In this document: piece after piece, positions 25,531 to 40,500 of the stretch | Layout: every line of letters starts with the position of its first letter | Position numbering within the stretch: position 1 is the stretch's first letter | Assembly (NCBI RefSeq): GCF_043290135.1 | Contig: NC_134704.1 | Coordinates: 23,279,501-23,343,500, forward strand | Length of the DNA: 64,000 bases | Origin: Rhipicephalus microplus | Lineage: Eukaryota > Arthropoda > Arachnida > Ixodida > Ixodidae | Direction of reading: 5' to 3' | Program-made: the position numbers and the translations under genes | The notes under the pieces: model-generated | What the model saw: the letters and a program-made list of their open reading frames with translations, nothing else | Told to the model about the DNA's origin: nothing | Databases searched by the model: none

Positions 25531-28500
25531 ATGGTGTCGGCCCTTCGGCGCAAGATTGTAGAACAGGTATTTATGGCGCAGTTGTTCCGAGGTCGTCTGC
25601 TAACGCAATCTCGCAGATATGCCAGACGGCGACACGCCTGGCGAGGTGTCGCGATGAGCCCTCCGCCCATCGCTTCCTGCCGCTCGTGAAATTGAAGACG
25701 GACAAGAGGTAGGCGTCCAACGTGCAGTAGTTAGCTGGAATAGTAGATCAAGTTGATATTGTTTTTTTTTTCTAATATGCGACTATCTGTTTAATTGAAG
25801 CTGCAGCGCGCCGTTCCTGGCCATTTCTGAATCGGAACTTGGCGGGGCGCTTGGAATCGGCGCAGAAGAGCTTAGAGGATCACTTAAAACAGACTTGGAA
25901 AATGTGGTAAGCCTGTGCTTGCATTCGACTAGTTCGCTGCTGTGTTGCTGACATTGTCTTAACCGAATATACGCGTTTAAGCGAACACACTAGTTTCGGA
26001 TATAAGATACGAGTACCAAAATTGCTGTTCGCAAAAGCTAGTCGCGGTGGCTGTCATAAGAAAAAAAAAAAAAAGGCTAATGGTCCTCTAAATTCACACA
26101 TCTTTTGCGAAGCGAACGGTCTCTACTAGACAAGTAGTTGACGCAATCAACGGGTCATCACAGTTATTTTGATATGACTATGATGAGTGTTCGAAGAGTT
26201 TTCGAAACCACGAGACATGAATGTTCACATTTTCACACATACGCAAAGGAATAACTCTGCTACCTTGACTTGGAGGCTATCATATGGGGCCCGTTTGCAG
26301 CTTTCATGAACTCGAAGCAGATGACCAGCAAATGATGTAGTCAGGACTCCAGTTACCATGTTGTCCACTGGCTATTCGAGTCCGAGCGTGAGGCATACCC
26401 AATGTGAATTGAAGCCACTAGAATTGAGAAAGACAGCCCGTGTGGCTATCTCGGCTTGAAATATATATTCGCGTGGTTTTTTTTTTTTTGGCAGCTATCC
26501 AAGGCTTTTGTGTCTGAGGCAGGAGAGCTGTCCCTGCACCTTGACCGTGCCACCTTTCTCCAGGTGAGTGGGCACTTACCCACATATTGCAGACCCCTCG
26601 GCAACGTATTGCTGCTGAGAAACCCCCCTACTGCTTATGTGTTTGTATCCGTATTTGTGAACTTCATAAGAGCTGATAGTTAACTACTTTGGTAGGCAAA
26701 TACTGTGGCATTTAAAGAGACACTAAAGGCAAATATTAAAGCAATGTGGATTGTTGAAAAAAAAAAATTTCAGAAACAATGTAGTGCATTTTTCATGCCT
26801 GAGAATGCTTAGCTTGAAATAAAATAATGTTTTATTTTTCCCCATACCGGCATCGCAATTCAAACTGCCTGTTTGTGAGAGTGGCTTTTTGATGTAGTAT
26901 ATGCCACGCCTGCACTGCCTGATTGCCAATGCTTCGGTGCAAGGTTATTTAGTAGGATAAAGCATGGCAATTACGGAACTGGTGTCGTTCTCAAGGGTAC
27001 TGTCGAGTTCTTTTTTTTTTTGCATGGATCACATTTAAATTTTTGGTTTAATGCATATGCAATGAGATATTTGTTTTTGTCATGGTAGTTTCAGTACTTG
27101 TGGTTAATTCTACTGAGGCTCTATTACATCACAGGGCTCGTGTTCTGGAATGTCCCACTGGTAACACAAATCTTCTCATACATTTATTACCTTAATTTCT
27201 CTGTTACTAAAGTCTTGGTGTGTACAACGATATTGACATTTTAGACATTCTCAAGCATTATGTTCATCTCCAGGTGTGCCACATACTTGTTGAACGAATG
27301 TAGTGGTGAGTTTTCAGTTGCCCTGTCTCTTTATATTGTCAGCTCCATTTGCATAGTTTTGATGTCCAAGCACGATATGGCATGCTCATCTTCGTGCGAT
27401 GTGAACCTGCAGCTTACGGTGCAGGAATCTCTCTCCAAAGCTGGCTGCCCACCGTGCCTCGTGCCTTCTCTGTGCTTTGTGGTGGACTTCAGCTCTCCCA
27501 ATGTGGCCAAGCCATTCCACGTCGGCCACTTGCGCTCCACTGTGCTTGGCCACAGTCTCTGCAACCTTTTGAGCTTTGCTGGGCACCATGTCACTCGTCT
27601 CAACTACCTCGGAGACTGGGGCACCCAGTGCGGTGTGTGCTGTTCGATTTCGGTGCGGGATGAAACGTTACAAAGACAGTTCTACAAGTGTTGTATCATA
27701 AGAATGAAACCTGGTGAACAAAACGAAGAAACTTGGTAAGGATGAGAGAATCGTGAAACAAGGGATTGAAAGGACTGTAATGTTATGACTGGAATTATGA
27801 ACATCGGAGGAAACATGGGTGCATAATGGGCTAATTAGTATTAAGAAAAAAAGTGGGCTGGGGATGATCATAGTGCAGGTAACTAGTGGTCTGTTAAAAT
27901 GTCGAAATACTGTATGTGCTAAGGGAACGTTATTGAAATTGCAGATTGCAGCTGAATAGGTAGTGCGATAAAATTACAAAGTATGCAATGTTACTGGCTA
28001 GCTCAGAAAAGGGGAGGTCACTTAAACGAGTAAAGGCCATAATTTTGTGGACATAAAGGTATGTAGTCTGTGGGATGTGTTGTGCCCTCAGTTTGCTTTC
28101 TTGACATGACTGTATTCACTCGGTCACATTCTTCTTTCTGGGGTACTTTCAAGGAATGCCTTTTTTTCATGCATAAGTAATACTTCTACCCTTTTGATGT
28201 GTTGCTTTAGCTCAAGAAAACAGTATTGTGACACAGGACACAAGTGTTGTAGCAGTCAGTAATCTATATGAAGACCAGGTTTATCTGTGCGAGTCCTGGG
28301 TATACTACATGTTTCCTAGCCCTGTCCTGTTCCCACTTTTGCAGGTCTTCTAATAGCCGGTTTCAGCAAATATGGCAGTAATGAGGAGCTCGTTAAGGAT
28401 CCACTCAAACACCTTCTTTCAGTAAGTGTTCTCTGGAAAGGTCATTTTTTGCTTTGTGTCTACATATCCCGAACAGTATTTGCATTTACAAGGTTTGATT

Positions 28501-31500
28501 GTTATTACTGTGGTTGTGAATTTGTCCAAAAGAGCAGGATTGGGATGTAGAGTCTTGTCCTGTTCTGTTTTGTTAGCAGAAAATAGTTCTGGACATGGTA
28601 TGCATTTGAATGAGCTACTAATGTTTACAGTCTCAGATACGAGCCTTTGTGCAACAGTACATATTAGTCCCACTTTTCCATGTGCAGAAAAACTTTTCAC
28701 CCACATCAGCTGTTTTAGTTATACCGCAACACTAAGTTACTCATATCTTGCCGAAGTCTTAGTAATCTCAAGGAAAATTCTTTTACCATATTTTCAAAGG
28801 GTGAATGTAGTGTTATAATGGTGTTGGATTTCGGTAAATATTTTTAGATTCTGAATTTTCCTCTTGTTCAGATTCGTAGAACTTACCAATCAAAATGCCG
28901 TAGAATTTCCTTTTTTTATTTTTTAAAGAGGAGACTTTAGTTTTCAGTCATCACGTGTTTTCGTAAACTTGCACAATAACTTGACTGATGAATGCATTGG
29001 AACTGCCAAGTTTCCCCGCTCATCTCTGAGGGCCCTTGCGCATGTTGGTGCGTGGAATTTTTTTCTTTATATCGTGCACCTCTTGAAAAGTTTGCACATA
29101 TTCAGGGACAGCTGGTGTACTAGCAAGTTAAGACGACAAAAACAAGGACAGAAATATGAACAAAAATGGTTTGTGCATGCGGGTAAGTTAGCTTTGCAGG
29201 AATCGACCACAGTGCTATGAAGGCTCACGAGAGACGCAAGTACGGGTGATCTGCTGAAATGACGTCCACACAACTTTCCTTCTCACATCTTGAGAAGTCA
29301 TACTCAGCAGTGACACCTTCTTAGGCCACTTTATTCCAAATAGCTGTTAATGCAATCGCGAGGTGGTGCCTTCATGAGACAATGGGACAGTATTTTTCCA
29401 CCTTTTTGAAAACACTCTCACGAGCTTTTTTCAGCAAACTACTAGCTTGATTGTGATGAAATTCATTTCAAATTATTTCTTTGAAGTTTATATGACTATA
29501 CCACAGCTGGTTTTTATCTAATCAGTACAAAAATATAGGCAAACCTACAAATGATGATTGAGTCATTAGCTTAATGCAGTATAAACCGTTGGAAGTACAG
29601 AAAGTGATGTTACTAGCCTGAAGATTCTAGCTTTCAAATTGGGTTTGCCATACATTCGAAAATATGAGTTTTCATATGCAAGAGAATATCTTAGCGTATC
29701 CTCCCAGGATTTGTCAACCGTGTGTAGTTGTTTTCTCTCCTACATAGTTACTAAGAAACTACTGGAACTGGTTAGAATGAGCTAATTGTGTGTTCTTTTA
29801 ACTAACTATGACTATATAATCACTGGTGGTTGCTCAGTAATTGTGCATGTCAGCAAATGTTGCACTAGCTTGGCTAAATTACAACTAGTGTTAAGTAATG
29901 TTATCACGGCTTTTATTCAGTCTTCATTCAGTGACGATTTCTCATACATTCAAATGACAGTCTGAGTCGGTACTGGCTGAATTTATTTTATTTCATGGCT
30001 GACTAGGTCTATGTTGCTGCCAATGCAGAAGCAGAGAAGAACCCTGGATTTCGTGCTGAAGCTCTTGAGCATTTTGCCAACCTTGAAGCTGGTATGTGTT
30101 TCCAGAGTTCATAACAGTGAGGACCAAAGGCTCGTTAACCTTTTGTGATGCGTGATCTGCAGGTCAACCTGAGGTGCTTGATCAGTGGCAGAAATGGCGA
30201 CAGCTTAGCTTGGACAGCTATGACCAGCAGTACAAGGTGAAGAGGTGTTTGCTGTGGTCAGATTCTGGTGCAGAGGAGCCGTGAAACATTGTAATTTTGT
30301 TATGAGCAGCTGAACATGTTTATACAACAATATACGAATGACAACATCATCGAAGAGATTGAGTTTATTTGGTATACAAACTGAAATTTACATGTGTGGC
30401 GAAAAGTATGCAGTACCAGGTATGAACAGCCTGTTTTTAATTTTAAATTACATGTGTATGCAGTGACAAAAAAAATCAGTTCTATCTTGCAATCCTTTGT
30501 TTCTGTACACTTTTTGTGAAAGGAGGAATGCATGTTTATCAAATAGTGACCGATTAAGTTGATATTTAGTTACGTGAATTATTTGTTGGCTCATGTGATG
30601 ATAGCTTGCAAGGAAGTAGATAAAATTATTTTAACTGTAGTGAAAGCCACGTGTTCAAAGCATTTCTGGCATAACAATCATCAGCAGAAAAGTTTGTGGC
30701 CCCTTTACAGAGTGAAGTGTTCCACTATCTCCCTTTCTGGAAGCATATCAGCAGGTACCTTTTTCTTTAAGTGGAGACAGAGTGCAGGCAAGTGTAGTTT
30801 GATTTGAGCAGTTTGCTCTTAGCTGGTAAACTGGCTATAGTTCTATTATATTGCTACTGATTAAAAACGGTTGTATGCATGTAAAATGTGGTTACTTGCA
30901 AGCACATTTCACTGTTTTCATCTCACCATGATTTTCCTTGATTGTACTTTCTATGATATCACAATGCAGCGCTTGGGTGTCTCCTTCGATGTGCTGGATT
31001 CAGAATCCAGGCATAGCCATGCTGCTCTTCAACTATTGGACAGGCTGCACTCAGAAAACAGGCTCGCTTCTCGAGGGTTTGTTCATCTGTTAATTATATT
31101 TAAGTATCCATAATATAGATGAGTGGGAAATAGTGATGTGCCTATTACTTTTACTACGCTGTCTTTATGACTTACATATTTCGCAGTGGATGTATTGTTT
31201 GTCAACTCCCTCCATGCTAAGAAGCTGTTATGCAGAACTTTGTCCCAAGATGACCATGTTTATGCCAAAAGATGCTAAAATGATAATTAACGTAGACATA
31301 CATGTTGCTTCTTGCCCACCTCACTTCCCTCACTTCAACTTCTGATTAGTACAACCTTTTGGCATTGAAGTCACTAGGTGTGCCACTGTTAGCTTTCTCC
31401 TCACTTTTCAGTGACAAACTGAGTCCATAAGGAGGCTCGTTGTCTTCTTCACTTGACAAGCTGAATAATTTATGTTCGAGTCACTCAATTGATCACTGCT

Positions 31501-34500
31501 TTTCTCCTCTGCGATGTATCCAACTAAATTAAAGCTGCCTACTGTTTGTGAAATGTGTGCCACTATCTACAGTAAGTTAGAAGATACATCCTTAATGAAC
31601 ATCAAACAAGTTCAATGAAAACCCCAAGGCTGTACCAAAACAAAGAAATGAGCTCCGACAATATCCTTTCATTCTCGAGCTAGATGAAGCAGTCGGTCAG
31701 AATCAGCTCGTGTAATGGTACCGAAAAAAAAAAAAATGGGCACTGTTGTTGAACCTACAGCTCATTCTTTGGCTGTTCTTACCAGGAACCATTCTTAACA
31801 ACTTATACTTGGTCTCATGAGAAGTAAAAACAGCTTGAGATTGATTATGTCGTGTGAGATAATTTACTGCTTCAATAGTAACGAATCAAAGTTACGGAAT
31901 AAGAATTCTCCAAGGTATATAATTATAAAGTATTCGTGCATGTGTCAAAATGATTGGTTGATATATTGTTTAACCCCAAAACCACTATATACCTATGAGA
32001 GACGCCGTAGTGGAGGGATCCAGAAATTTTGACCACCTGGGATTTACGTGCACCCAAGTTTGAGCACACGGGTTTATAACATTTTTGCCTCCATCGAAAA
32101 TGCAGCCGCCGCAGCCAGGATTCGAACCCGCGACCTGCGGGTCAGCATCCGAGTACCTTAGCCACTAGGCCACCGTGGCGGGGCACGCATGTGACAAAAG
32201 GCAACGCTACAATGAATGACATGATGCTGGCTACTTGTGCAGCCTTGCTGTACACTCTTTCATTATGTAATTGTCTTTGTTAGAGACTTAATCAAGAGGC
32301 ATACTTGTGAAGTTTTTGTCTTCTTGATTTGATTGATATGTGGGCTTTGACATCCCGAAACACCATAGGATTATGATAGACGCCGTAGTGGAAGGCTTCG
32401 GAAATGTCGATCTCCTGGGGGTTCTTTAACGTGCACCCAATTCTGAGCACAGGGGCCCACAGCACTTTTGCCTTCATAAAAAGATTGTGTCTTTTTTTTT
32501 TTTGGAGACAAAAACTGCAACAGCATGCATCCAAATTTTAATCTGCTTTCATGTTGTCTGCACTTTTTATGCGTTTATGTCCTGCGAACTCTCATTGTTC
32601 ATAGCGAAAGCCTCTGTAGTGATGTCCGATGCATTGTGATTTGGCTAGTTACTTTACGTGCATATAATAATATTTGCATATCGTATCGGCAGCAGCCGCT
32701 TTGCTGGCATTACGATTAGTAGCGTGGAGCTAATGCCAGAGTTACGATGTTATAATAGGGGGAGCGTGTGACACAGCGCTTAAACCCAACTTTTTGTCAT
32801 CAGCTGCTCTTAATGCAACTTGCAGAGATGGCGTCCTGGGCATTGGTTGTGACGAGTTTGTCCCGCTTGCAAAGAGTTCTGGAGCGAGCCTTTATCTGAC
32901 CAGGTGTGTGATAATTGATCATTGCCTTTGAGGGTTTGGTGCTTGAATAGGTTTTTACTTCATATTCATTGCCACATATCTGCCAAACTCTGTTTCAATT
33001 CAATCTCACTGTCAAAACTATAGTAGTTGAAAGCATACTTGATGTTGTGCGAGAAAATGACCACATTAAAATATCCTCTCTCATTTTCTGCGTTGGCCTT
33101 TTACAAAGCACTTGCTCATTCAGTGCACATAAGCAGGTAAACACTTGCTTGTTCTTTCTATACTTTATGTTCTAACAAGGCTTTGCTACGACAATCTTTA
33201 TTGTACTTGCAAAACATGTTAGAAGTTAAAAGCTGTTCACATCAGTATAGTAAGCATGTATGGTCTTGTAACAGCGATGTAACCTAATGTTGTCTTATGA
33301 ATATTGTTAGAGTTATGCATTAGCCTTTGTTATTCATGCTGTGCAACATCGCAGTCAAGTTATTATGTCTTTTCTCTCACCCGAACTGTTGTGGGGTCTC
33401 TGGCCGACACTTGCGTTCCCCCCAGAAAAAGTTTGGTGGTTAAAATACCTGTGTGTATGTTCTGGAAACGAGATGATGGACAGGCTCGTACTGCCCCTTG
33501 CTCACTCAAGCAGTGTAGTTAACAAGAACGAGAGAGGTCGAAAAAATGACCGGCGCAGGACACTCGGCGCCTGAGCAGAGACAAGAGCCATTCGCACAAC
33601 GAAGGACAAAAGACCCTCAGCTCCCTAACCCAGCTGAAAATATGTAAAATAAACCTCCTGTAGCGCTTAGCAACCTCAGCATTATGAAATTATTTATAAC
33701 AAACCCTTTTATAACAGCTTTAAAGTTGTGTTCTGCATATAAACATCAGCAGAGACTATTTCAAAGGACTGCACTGTGGGCAGGTAAGAGTAGAAACAGA
33801 TGAGTAAGTTAGATTGTGAGGGAAAGCATGAACCCAGTTGATGTCAGGAACAGCAGTACTTATTGTGGCTTCTGTGATCAGTTAATGCACGGCAGTCCTG
33901 GACATTGAATTTCCGATGAATTTTGCATGATCTTTTACAACATGGTGTTACATCAAAACAATGCATAATGATTGTTTCGGGGAACCTACAATAAAAAAAA
34001 AATTGTCCGCAGCTTCCCTCGGGGGAACACTGAGGAGGATGCGGACCATATAATTGGTTAACGGGGTGTTAAAGTGCGACTTACTTGGGTCGATGGCTAA
34101 ATTGGTTAACGTGGTTGTGAAATGGGGTGTTAAATTGCGACTTACTTGGGTCGATGGCTAAATTGGTTAACGTGGTTGTAGGAGGGGGTGTTAAATGAGT
34201 GAACACGTACACACGTATGCGAAAGGGCGGCGCTGGTCGAAGGGACGTCGATCATTGTGTTCGTGGATTCGTTGGAATTCATTTCACCGCGACCTTGGAC
34301 GTCGACGCGCCGTACAAACCAACCGACGAGCGGCAACTGAGCGAGCGAGCGCCGACCTTGAGTATATATACAGCACGACGGCGCATGCACTGTCAGCTGT
34401 TGAATGTTCTCGAAGCGCGACGCCACATGCGCGTCCACTGGAGAATCAGGAGAATCGTAGATGTCGAACGCGGTGTGTAGAGGAGGAAGGGTGCACAGAT

Positions 34501-37500
34501 GGTGGAGGAGTGAAGCGCGCGCGGTGTGTAGAGGAGGAAGGGATGCACAGATGGTGGAAGAGTGGGCGACGGCGCGACGGCGCATGCGCGCGCGTCAGCT
34601 GTCGAATGTTTGAGAAGCGGTGCGGACGGCGCACTACAAGGCGCGAGTATAAGATGCTCCGCATCTAAAAAGCTAAAATTCTGCACCCTTCTTGTAACCA
34701 GTGGCCCACCTTTAGCATCCATTCTTTTCAGACATTTTTCCTTGAGCGTAAAGCATCTGCAGTCTCTTACACAAGTCTTGATAGAAAGAAGGCAGTCAAG
34801 GTCCGCGAGTGTTGAGGGCCACGGCATTCTGTCGCTAAATAGTTGCTGCCTTTATTTAAATGCCACTCGAAGAATGTAGTGTCGAAATGTTTTTAGAGGC
34901 TGCGGCTCAGTAAAGCCGTCTTTGAAATCCTTTAGTGGAACTGAAATGCAAGAATGCACGTGTACTTGGATCTAAGTGGGCATTACAGAAACCGAGTTGA
35001 GTTGTGTTAAAATAGAACCCCGGTTTCTTACAGCATGGACGTTGCTTTGGATCATTATACTATATCATATCATAAATAAAAGAAAAAAAAAGAAGGTTCT
35101 ATTGAGACATGCCATGGTTTAGTATGGCAATAAAATTGTATAACTACTGTACTGCTTGTTTTTATCTTAACTTTAATTGCGCTGTTGCTTCTGCTTCTTC
35201 CACACTTTTGTGGTACAGGGATTCATAAATGCAGTCTCAAGCATTTTTCAAGCATTCTTGAAAATTCTTGCATGTACTTCTTCCATTAGTCATGAGATAG
35301 CATCATACAGTGCTTGTATTTTTTTTATCCAGGGATGTGGTGGCTGCCTTAGAAAGAAAGGAGAGGTACAACTTTGACTGGGCTTATTATGTGGTAAGTA
35401 CCTGGGAATGCTGTGAGGATTCTTGTATGCATACCATATGGGCTCAGTGTTCGGTGGACTGTGAGCAACACCAAGCAGTAGGACATTCGCAATTTACTTC
35501 TAAACCTACACCTGATGGTGTACGCAATATGAGTAAAGGTTTCAGTATGTGTTGAAAAACTGGTGTGGCAGTGTGATAGGAGCACTAAATGTGGTTGGCA
35601 GCTTTGGCTTGTAAGTCATTGTTTCGTACATTGAATGCTTTGTTTAGTGTTAAAAAAGCTATATTGTGCCACTTCACTCAAGGCGATTCTCGCTGGACTA
35701 GAAGAGCTGTGCCCTTGCAGCTACCACCATTTGTGTGACACTGCCAGTGGCCCTGCAGATGTGAAACATCAATTGTGGGTGAAATGAGACTGAAGAAAAA
35801 TTTGTTTTATTTAATACATACTGCGGACGCCATGAAGTCCATGCAGGGTAGGTAGAACATAATAGGTTAACAAAAGTAACTCGTCAGTCAGTAATCAGTT
35901 ACATATTACATTACATAAACTTGGCATGTACTGCTTAGACGAGCTAATACTCACAGGAGCTCAGCAGGAAAGCAACTGTGTTTACATTATGCACGTGCAA
36001 CTCTCGTTTTGACGGCAGTAGACAGAGCACTGTCTTTAACACTACATCTGTGAGCTGTGCATAGGCTATCGGTGACACAGCTTGACAACACCAGTGGTGC
36101 TGATAGCACGAAGGTGGCTGCCCTGTTAGTACAAATGCTTGTCTCAATAAAAGACCAATGTTGTTATATACAACTCAAGATTAATATGTCCTCGTTATGC
36201 CTCGGACGTAGTATTGTAGCTGTACACTTTAGTGGAGACTGCTGCTCGATTTACAGGCTGGGAATCCAGGCTTGCTGAATTTAAACTTAGCCATAGACAC
36301 AACGGATCCACGAACTTCTGAAAATCCCAGACTTGCGTGGAGCACCCAGCACAGTTATAGCGAAGGCTGGAGAAGTGGCCTTTCTAGAGCCTCTTGTGAA
36401 CTTTCTTGAGGTGGCTACATCAAAAACAGTTATGAGTTACAGTACCCAACACATCGTAAGTTATCATAATTTTTTAAAGTAAGGGAACACCCACAATGCC
36501 ATTGATCATCATTCTGTGAAGAAGCGATGCATCCTCTAAGGCATTATCTGCAATTGCTTGATACTCTTTGACACTATCGGTGATGACGATGAAGGATTTC
36601 GTGAAGTGGATGACGGCTTTAAGCCACCAACTCGTTACGCAATTCGGATTGTGTGACACCTGGTGATATTTTACTCCTCTACTGCAAAGTATTATATCTG
36701 CTAATGTGACACTGAATTCGACATGATGCGTGCGTGAGGTCTTTTTGCAAAAGAGTTTCTAGTATTGGCATGAATCTATGGCAGAATACTCGACTGCCAT
36801 AGGGAGTGCCCAGGTTCAAGCTTTGCTTTATCGAGGATTTTTTTTTTCTCATTGCGCACAGTAGCAGTTAGGGACACCGGCAGTGATGGCAGACGACTAA
36901 TTCACCAAAATTAACTGTTGTAATCTCATAACAGCTTCTATTGTAAAATAACTGCCTTTTGAAGCTTGCGAAGATTTCATGTAATTGGTTGCTAGTGTGT
37001 GTCCTCATGATGGATTGTGTGTGCAGGTGGATCGCTCGCAGGCAGAGCACTTCCGACGGCTGGCACTTGTGCTGAAGCAGCTGGGTGTAGAGTGGTCTGA
37101 CCGAGTGCAGCATGTGTCTTTTGGTCGCATACGGGGCGTCAGCAGTCGCAAAGGGGTTGGTGAGGGAATGTTGCTGGACGACTTGCTGAATGAAGCTGTG
37201 CATCGTGCACGTCATTCCATGGATCAGGCACCCAGTAGGTAGCTTTTTCAAATGATCAGTCGGCACGGGGGCCCAGTTATGTGCAAGGTTGTGGTTAGCA
37301 TTGCTGCGAGACATAATGATAACACTTGATGAAGTTCTGTCCAGTGAGCTTAAATTATTACTGAACCAAACTGTTTGCCTTCGTTTTCTTCATATTCTAT
37401 GTGCGAAATGCTGACTGCATTGTCAAAATTTTTATCTTAATAACACCGGATTTCGTATATATTCATGCTTCCAATAAAGAGGTGATTGTTTGAGCAAAAC

Positions 37501-40500
37501 AACAGAGCTCAAGAAACAGCCATACAATGTTGTGCCTTTGCACTTTAGAATTGTGTGCTTCTTTTTACCGCAACATGAACCACTTGGCAGATTGGCAATC
37601 ACTGCCAAGTCAAAGTGAAAGGTTCGTTATGGTGTTTTGCGCAGCAACACGAGTGCAAGACGAGACATCTGCCCAACTTGTGGCTGAGCAGCTTGGGCTG
37701 GCAGCCGTTGTGGTAAACTTTCTTCGTGGTCGGCGAAACCGGGACATCACTTTTGACTGGCATCAGGCGCTGCACGTAGCCGGCGATTCGGGCATCTCGC
37801 TTCAGTATGCACATGCCAGGCTGTGCAGGTAAGACATGTTACAGTTTAGTACATGTTACAACCTGGAAGAACGTCTGCGGAATGTCAGGCCTAAGTCAAA
37901 ACCATTGTCTTCACTAGTTGCTGCTAGCTTATGCAAGTTTTACTTCCTTTTTATTTACTGTAGTTCAATTGCCATTTACACCAGGCCTTCTGCCTTGCAT
38001 TCGTCATGTTACAGGGTGTAGCCAGTACCTTATCACTGGGCTGTCTGAACCTTCTTTATGCGCGTGCATGCATATATTTGTAGGTGTAGATACAAACAAA
38101 CTGAAAATCTTAAAAGGGGATATCTCAACCCTAAAAGCGAAATTTTCTCAATTTTGCATTTTAACATGCTGCAAGCTTAGCTGCTGAGCAGCTAGGTGCT
38201 GCGGGGAAGCCGCTTCATTTTTGGAACAATTCTCTTGTTATCGGGCGCACAAAGGTCACTGCAATCATTGCAGTCTCCGTTTGCGAAAAGCACGTGCTTT
38301 TCAGACACAGCGAAGTAACAACTGAGACGCTCATTCGCGTGCATCCGTACCTGTGAGTACGTTTCGTGCGTGAGAAATGTGGGGCACGTTTTCATCTGCT
38401 TTCGATTTTGCACGTGACCTTCCAATTTGTTGCTGTCGCGTTCATTGCTTCGCCTTTGTGGCAGTGCTGTGACTTTTTTTGCTAAATGCTTCAATCTCTC
38501 TTGGACTACATATTTGCAGACTTCATTTACTCTTTTAACAGTGCTTTAGATTTTGCCGACCTGTTAAAATTGTTCTTTTATTGTACTATTCTTGTTATCA
38601 CTTTCATATGAAAAGTAGTTGCTGTTACCATTGCAGGGGACTAAACCTCTTTCTTTTATTTCATTTGAATAAATACGGTAACAAAAAAAAGCAATGCATT
38701 AGCAGACTATTTGTTATCATTACAAATGCCCAAGCGAATGCACCGGCCGATTCTCACTGACACACCTAGCTTTCTAGCCAGTGGCATAGCAATGGGGTGG
38801 CACACCAGGCCTGTGCCCCCCCCTTCCCCCTCCATTCGAAGTTTTCTCGGCATGCATACATAGCGCAAAATTATCATTTGCCTGTCTGGCCCCCACTTTA
38901 GATCAAGAAGGTGCCCCCAGCCCCCATCCACTCTTCAAAATAATTTCTGCATACAGCCCTGCTTCCTAGCCACACATCATGCTGTACTGGGCCATATTCA
39001 CTTCTGCAATTGTAAAAATAATCATAATGTCTTGTTTAATTTCCTGGGCTGAGAAAAGTCACTGTTCATGCTATGCTAGTCAGCGCATTGTCGATTGTTC
39101 GCTCCTTGTACCCATGTAATTACGGTATACTATAACCTTTCTCTCTCTCTCTTTCTCCCTTGTATAGCTCAAGCTGCCCACAATGAGGTAGCTGATTGAT
39201 GCCATATTCTGAGTGAAAGGCTTCTTTGCAGTGTAGCACAGCATCCGCTGGGCCGGCAAGTTCTGTGCATCTTGTTTGATAGTGTGCACATTTGACTGAC
39301 ACAAGGGCTGTAAATTCACACGGTATGCTTCCTGGAAGTTTACGCAGCCAGACCGGGTCCTTTGTAATGTGATTCGTGGAACATCTGCACTACCCTACTG
39401 ATAAACCATACATTTGTTTCCTCTTAAAAGCTGGAAACCATCATTAGAGAAGGCATGTTACCTTTCTGAACTTAATACATGTCTAATCAAAGTGACAATG
39501 CATCGTTATGCAAGTGCAGCAGCTATCAGCAGTAATATTAGCAGTAATAGCAGCTAAAAGCTATCCAATTATTTCGCAATATATCTGTACATTCAATGGA
39601 GTCCATGAAGTGCTGTACTATACAACTGTAGCAACCTGACAAATACGCCCATTTTTCCAGCCTCGAGGAGAAAGCTGGTTTGTCCGTGGAGAGGGAAGTT
39701 GCAGTGGATCTCTTGCAAGAGCCTTGCGCACTTGCTCTGGCTGTCCAAGTAGCCAGGTAAGGTCTGCACCTCTTCATCCATGAATTTGTCAAGGTTGCAA
39801 TACATGCTTTAGACATTAGCTTCTTGGGCCATACTATGTTGAAACATTACAAGAGTGCTTTCTGCAATGCCTACTACACATAAGGCATCAGCTTGTAGCG
39901 AGGTACCTGCAGTTCACCTGGTATATTGACGGTGAACTTCTTCTTTGGTGTGTGACATAGAAAATATTTTAAAGGGACGCTCAAGAGAAAAACCGTGTTT
40001 CTCCTATTAAAATATTACTCTTTTACACTACCAAAATTATAACGCTTGTCGCAAAAAGACACTCGGTCAGCAAAAAACACATGCGAAAGGAAAATTTAGA
40101 TGGTGATGCCACCTTGAAGTTTTGGCACTAATCGCCTTGATGTTACAGCTTTTGACGGCATCTACTAATTTCAGTGCCTACTTAGTTCCTAATCGATTAA
40201 TACAAAGTACATTGTCCTTTGAAGGGACCAGAGACTTTGCAAATCAAGTTGCAGGAAAGTTTGTTGAACCAATGTGGCCAAAATATATATTCGTAATGTC
40301 ACGTGCACATCACATTATGCTTAGCAATAGATATCTTTGAGATGATTACAAGAGTGCCTTCTTTGCTCACTGTAGTCTTCCAGCTGCAGATATCTGAATG
40401 GAGCCTGTTAGAAATGCATCTTCTGTGTATATGCAAGCCTGATAGTGACTGTACGTCAGGTGCATCTAAAGCCTGACCCATATGGAGTGCTTTTACCGGC

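Noticed and set aside
27413..27632. Cytosolic arginyl-tRNA synthetase (RARS1)
   Set aside because: NYLGDWG, a basic N-terminus and the 570-residue length fit RARS2; RARS1 is longer and has NHVGDWG.
34142..34827. Overlapping open frames of 93-157 residues on both strands
   Set aside because: They lie in the CpG-rich repeat block in a RARS2 intron, and open frames in every direction reflect composition.
38192..38494. 100-residue minus-strand open frame in RARS2 intron 13
   Set aside because: It contains no domain I can name and no splice support; might be transposon debris.
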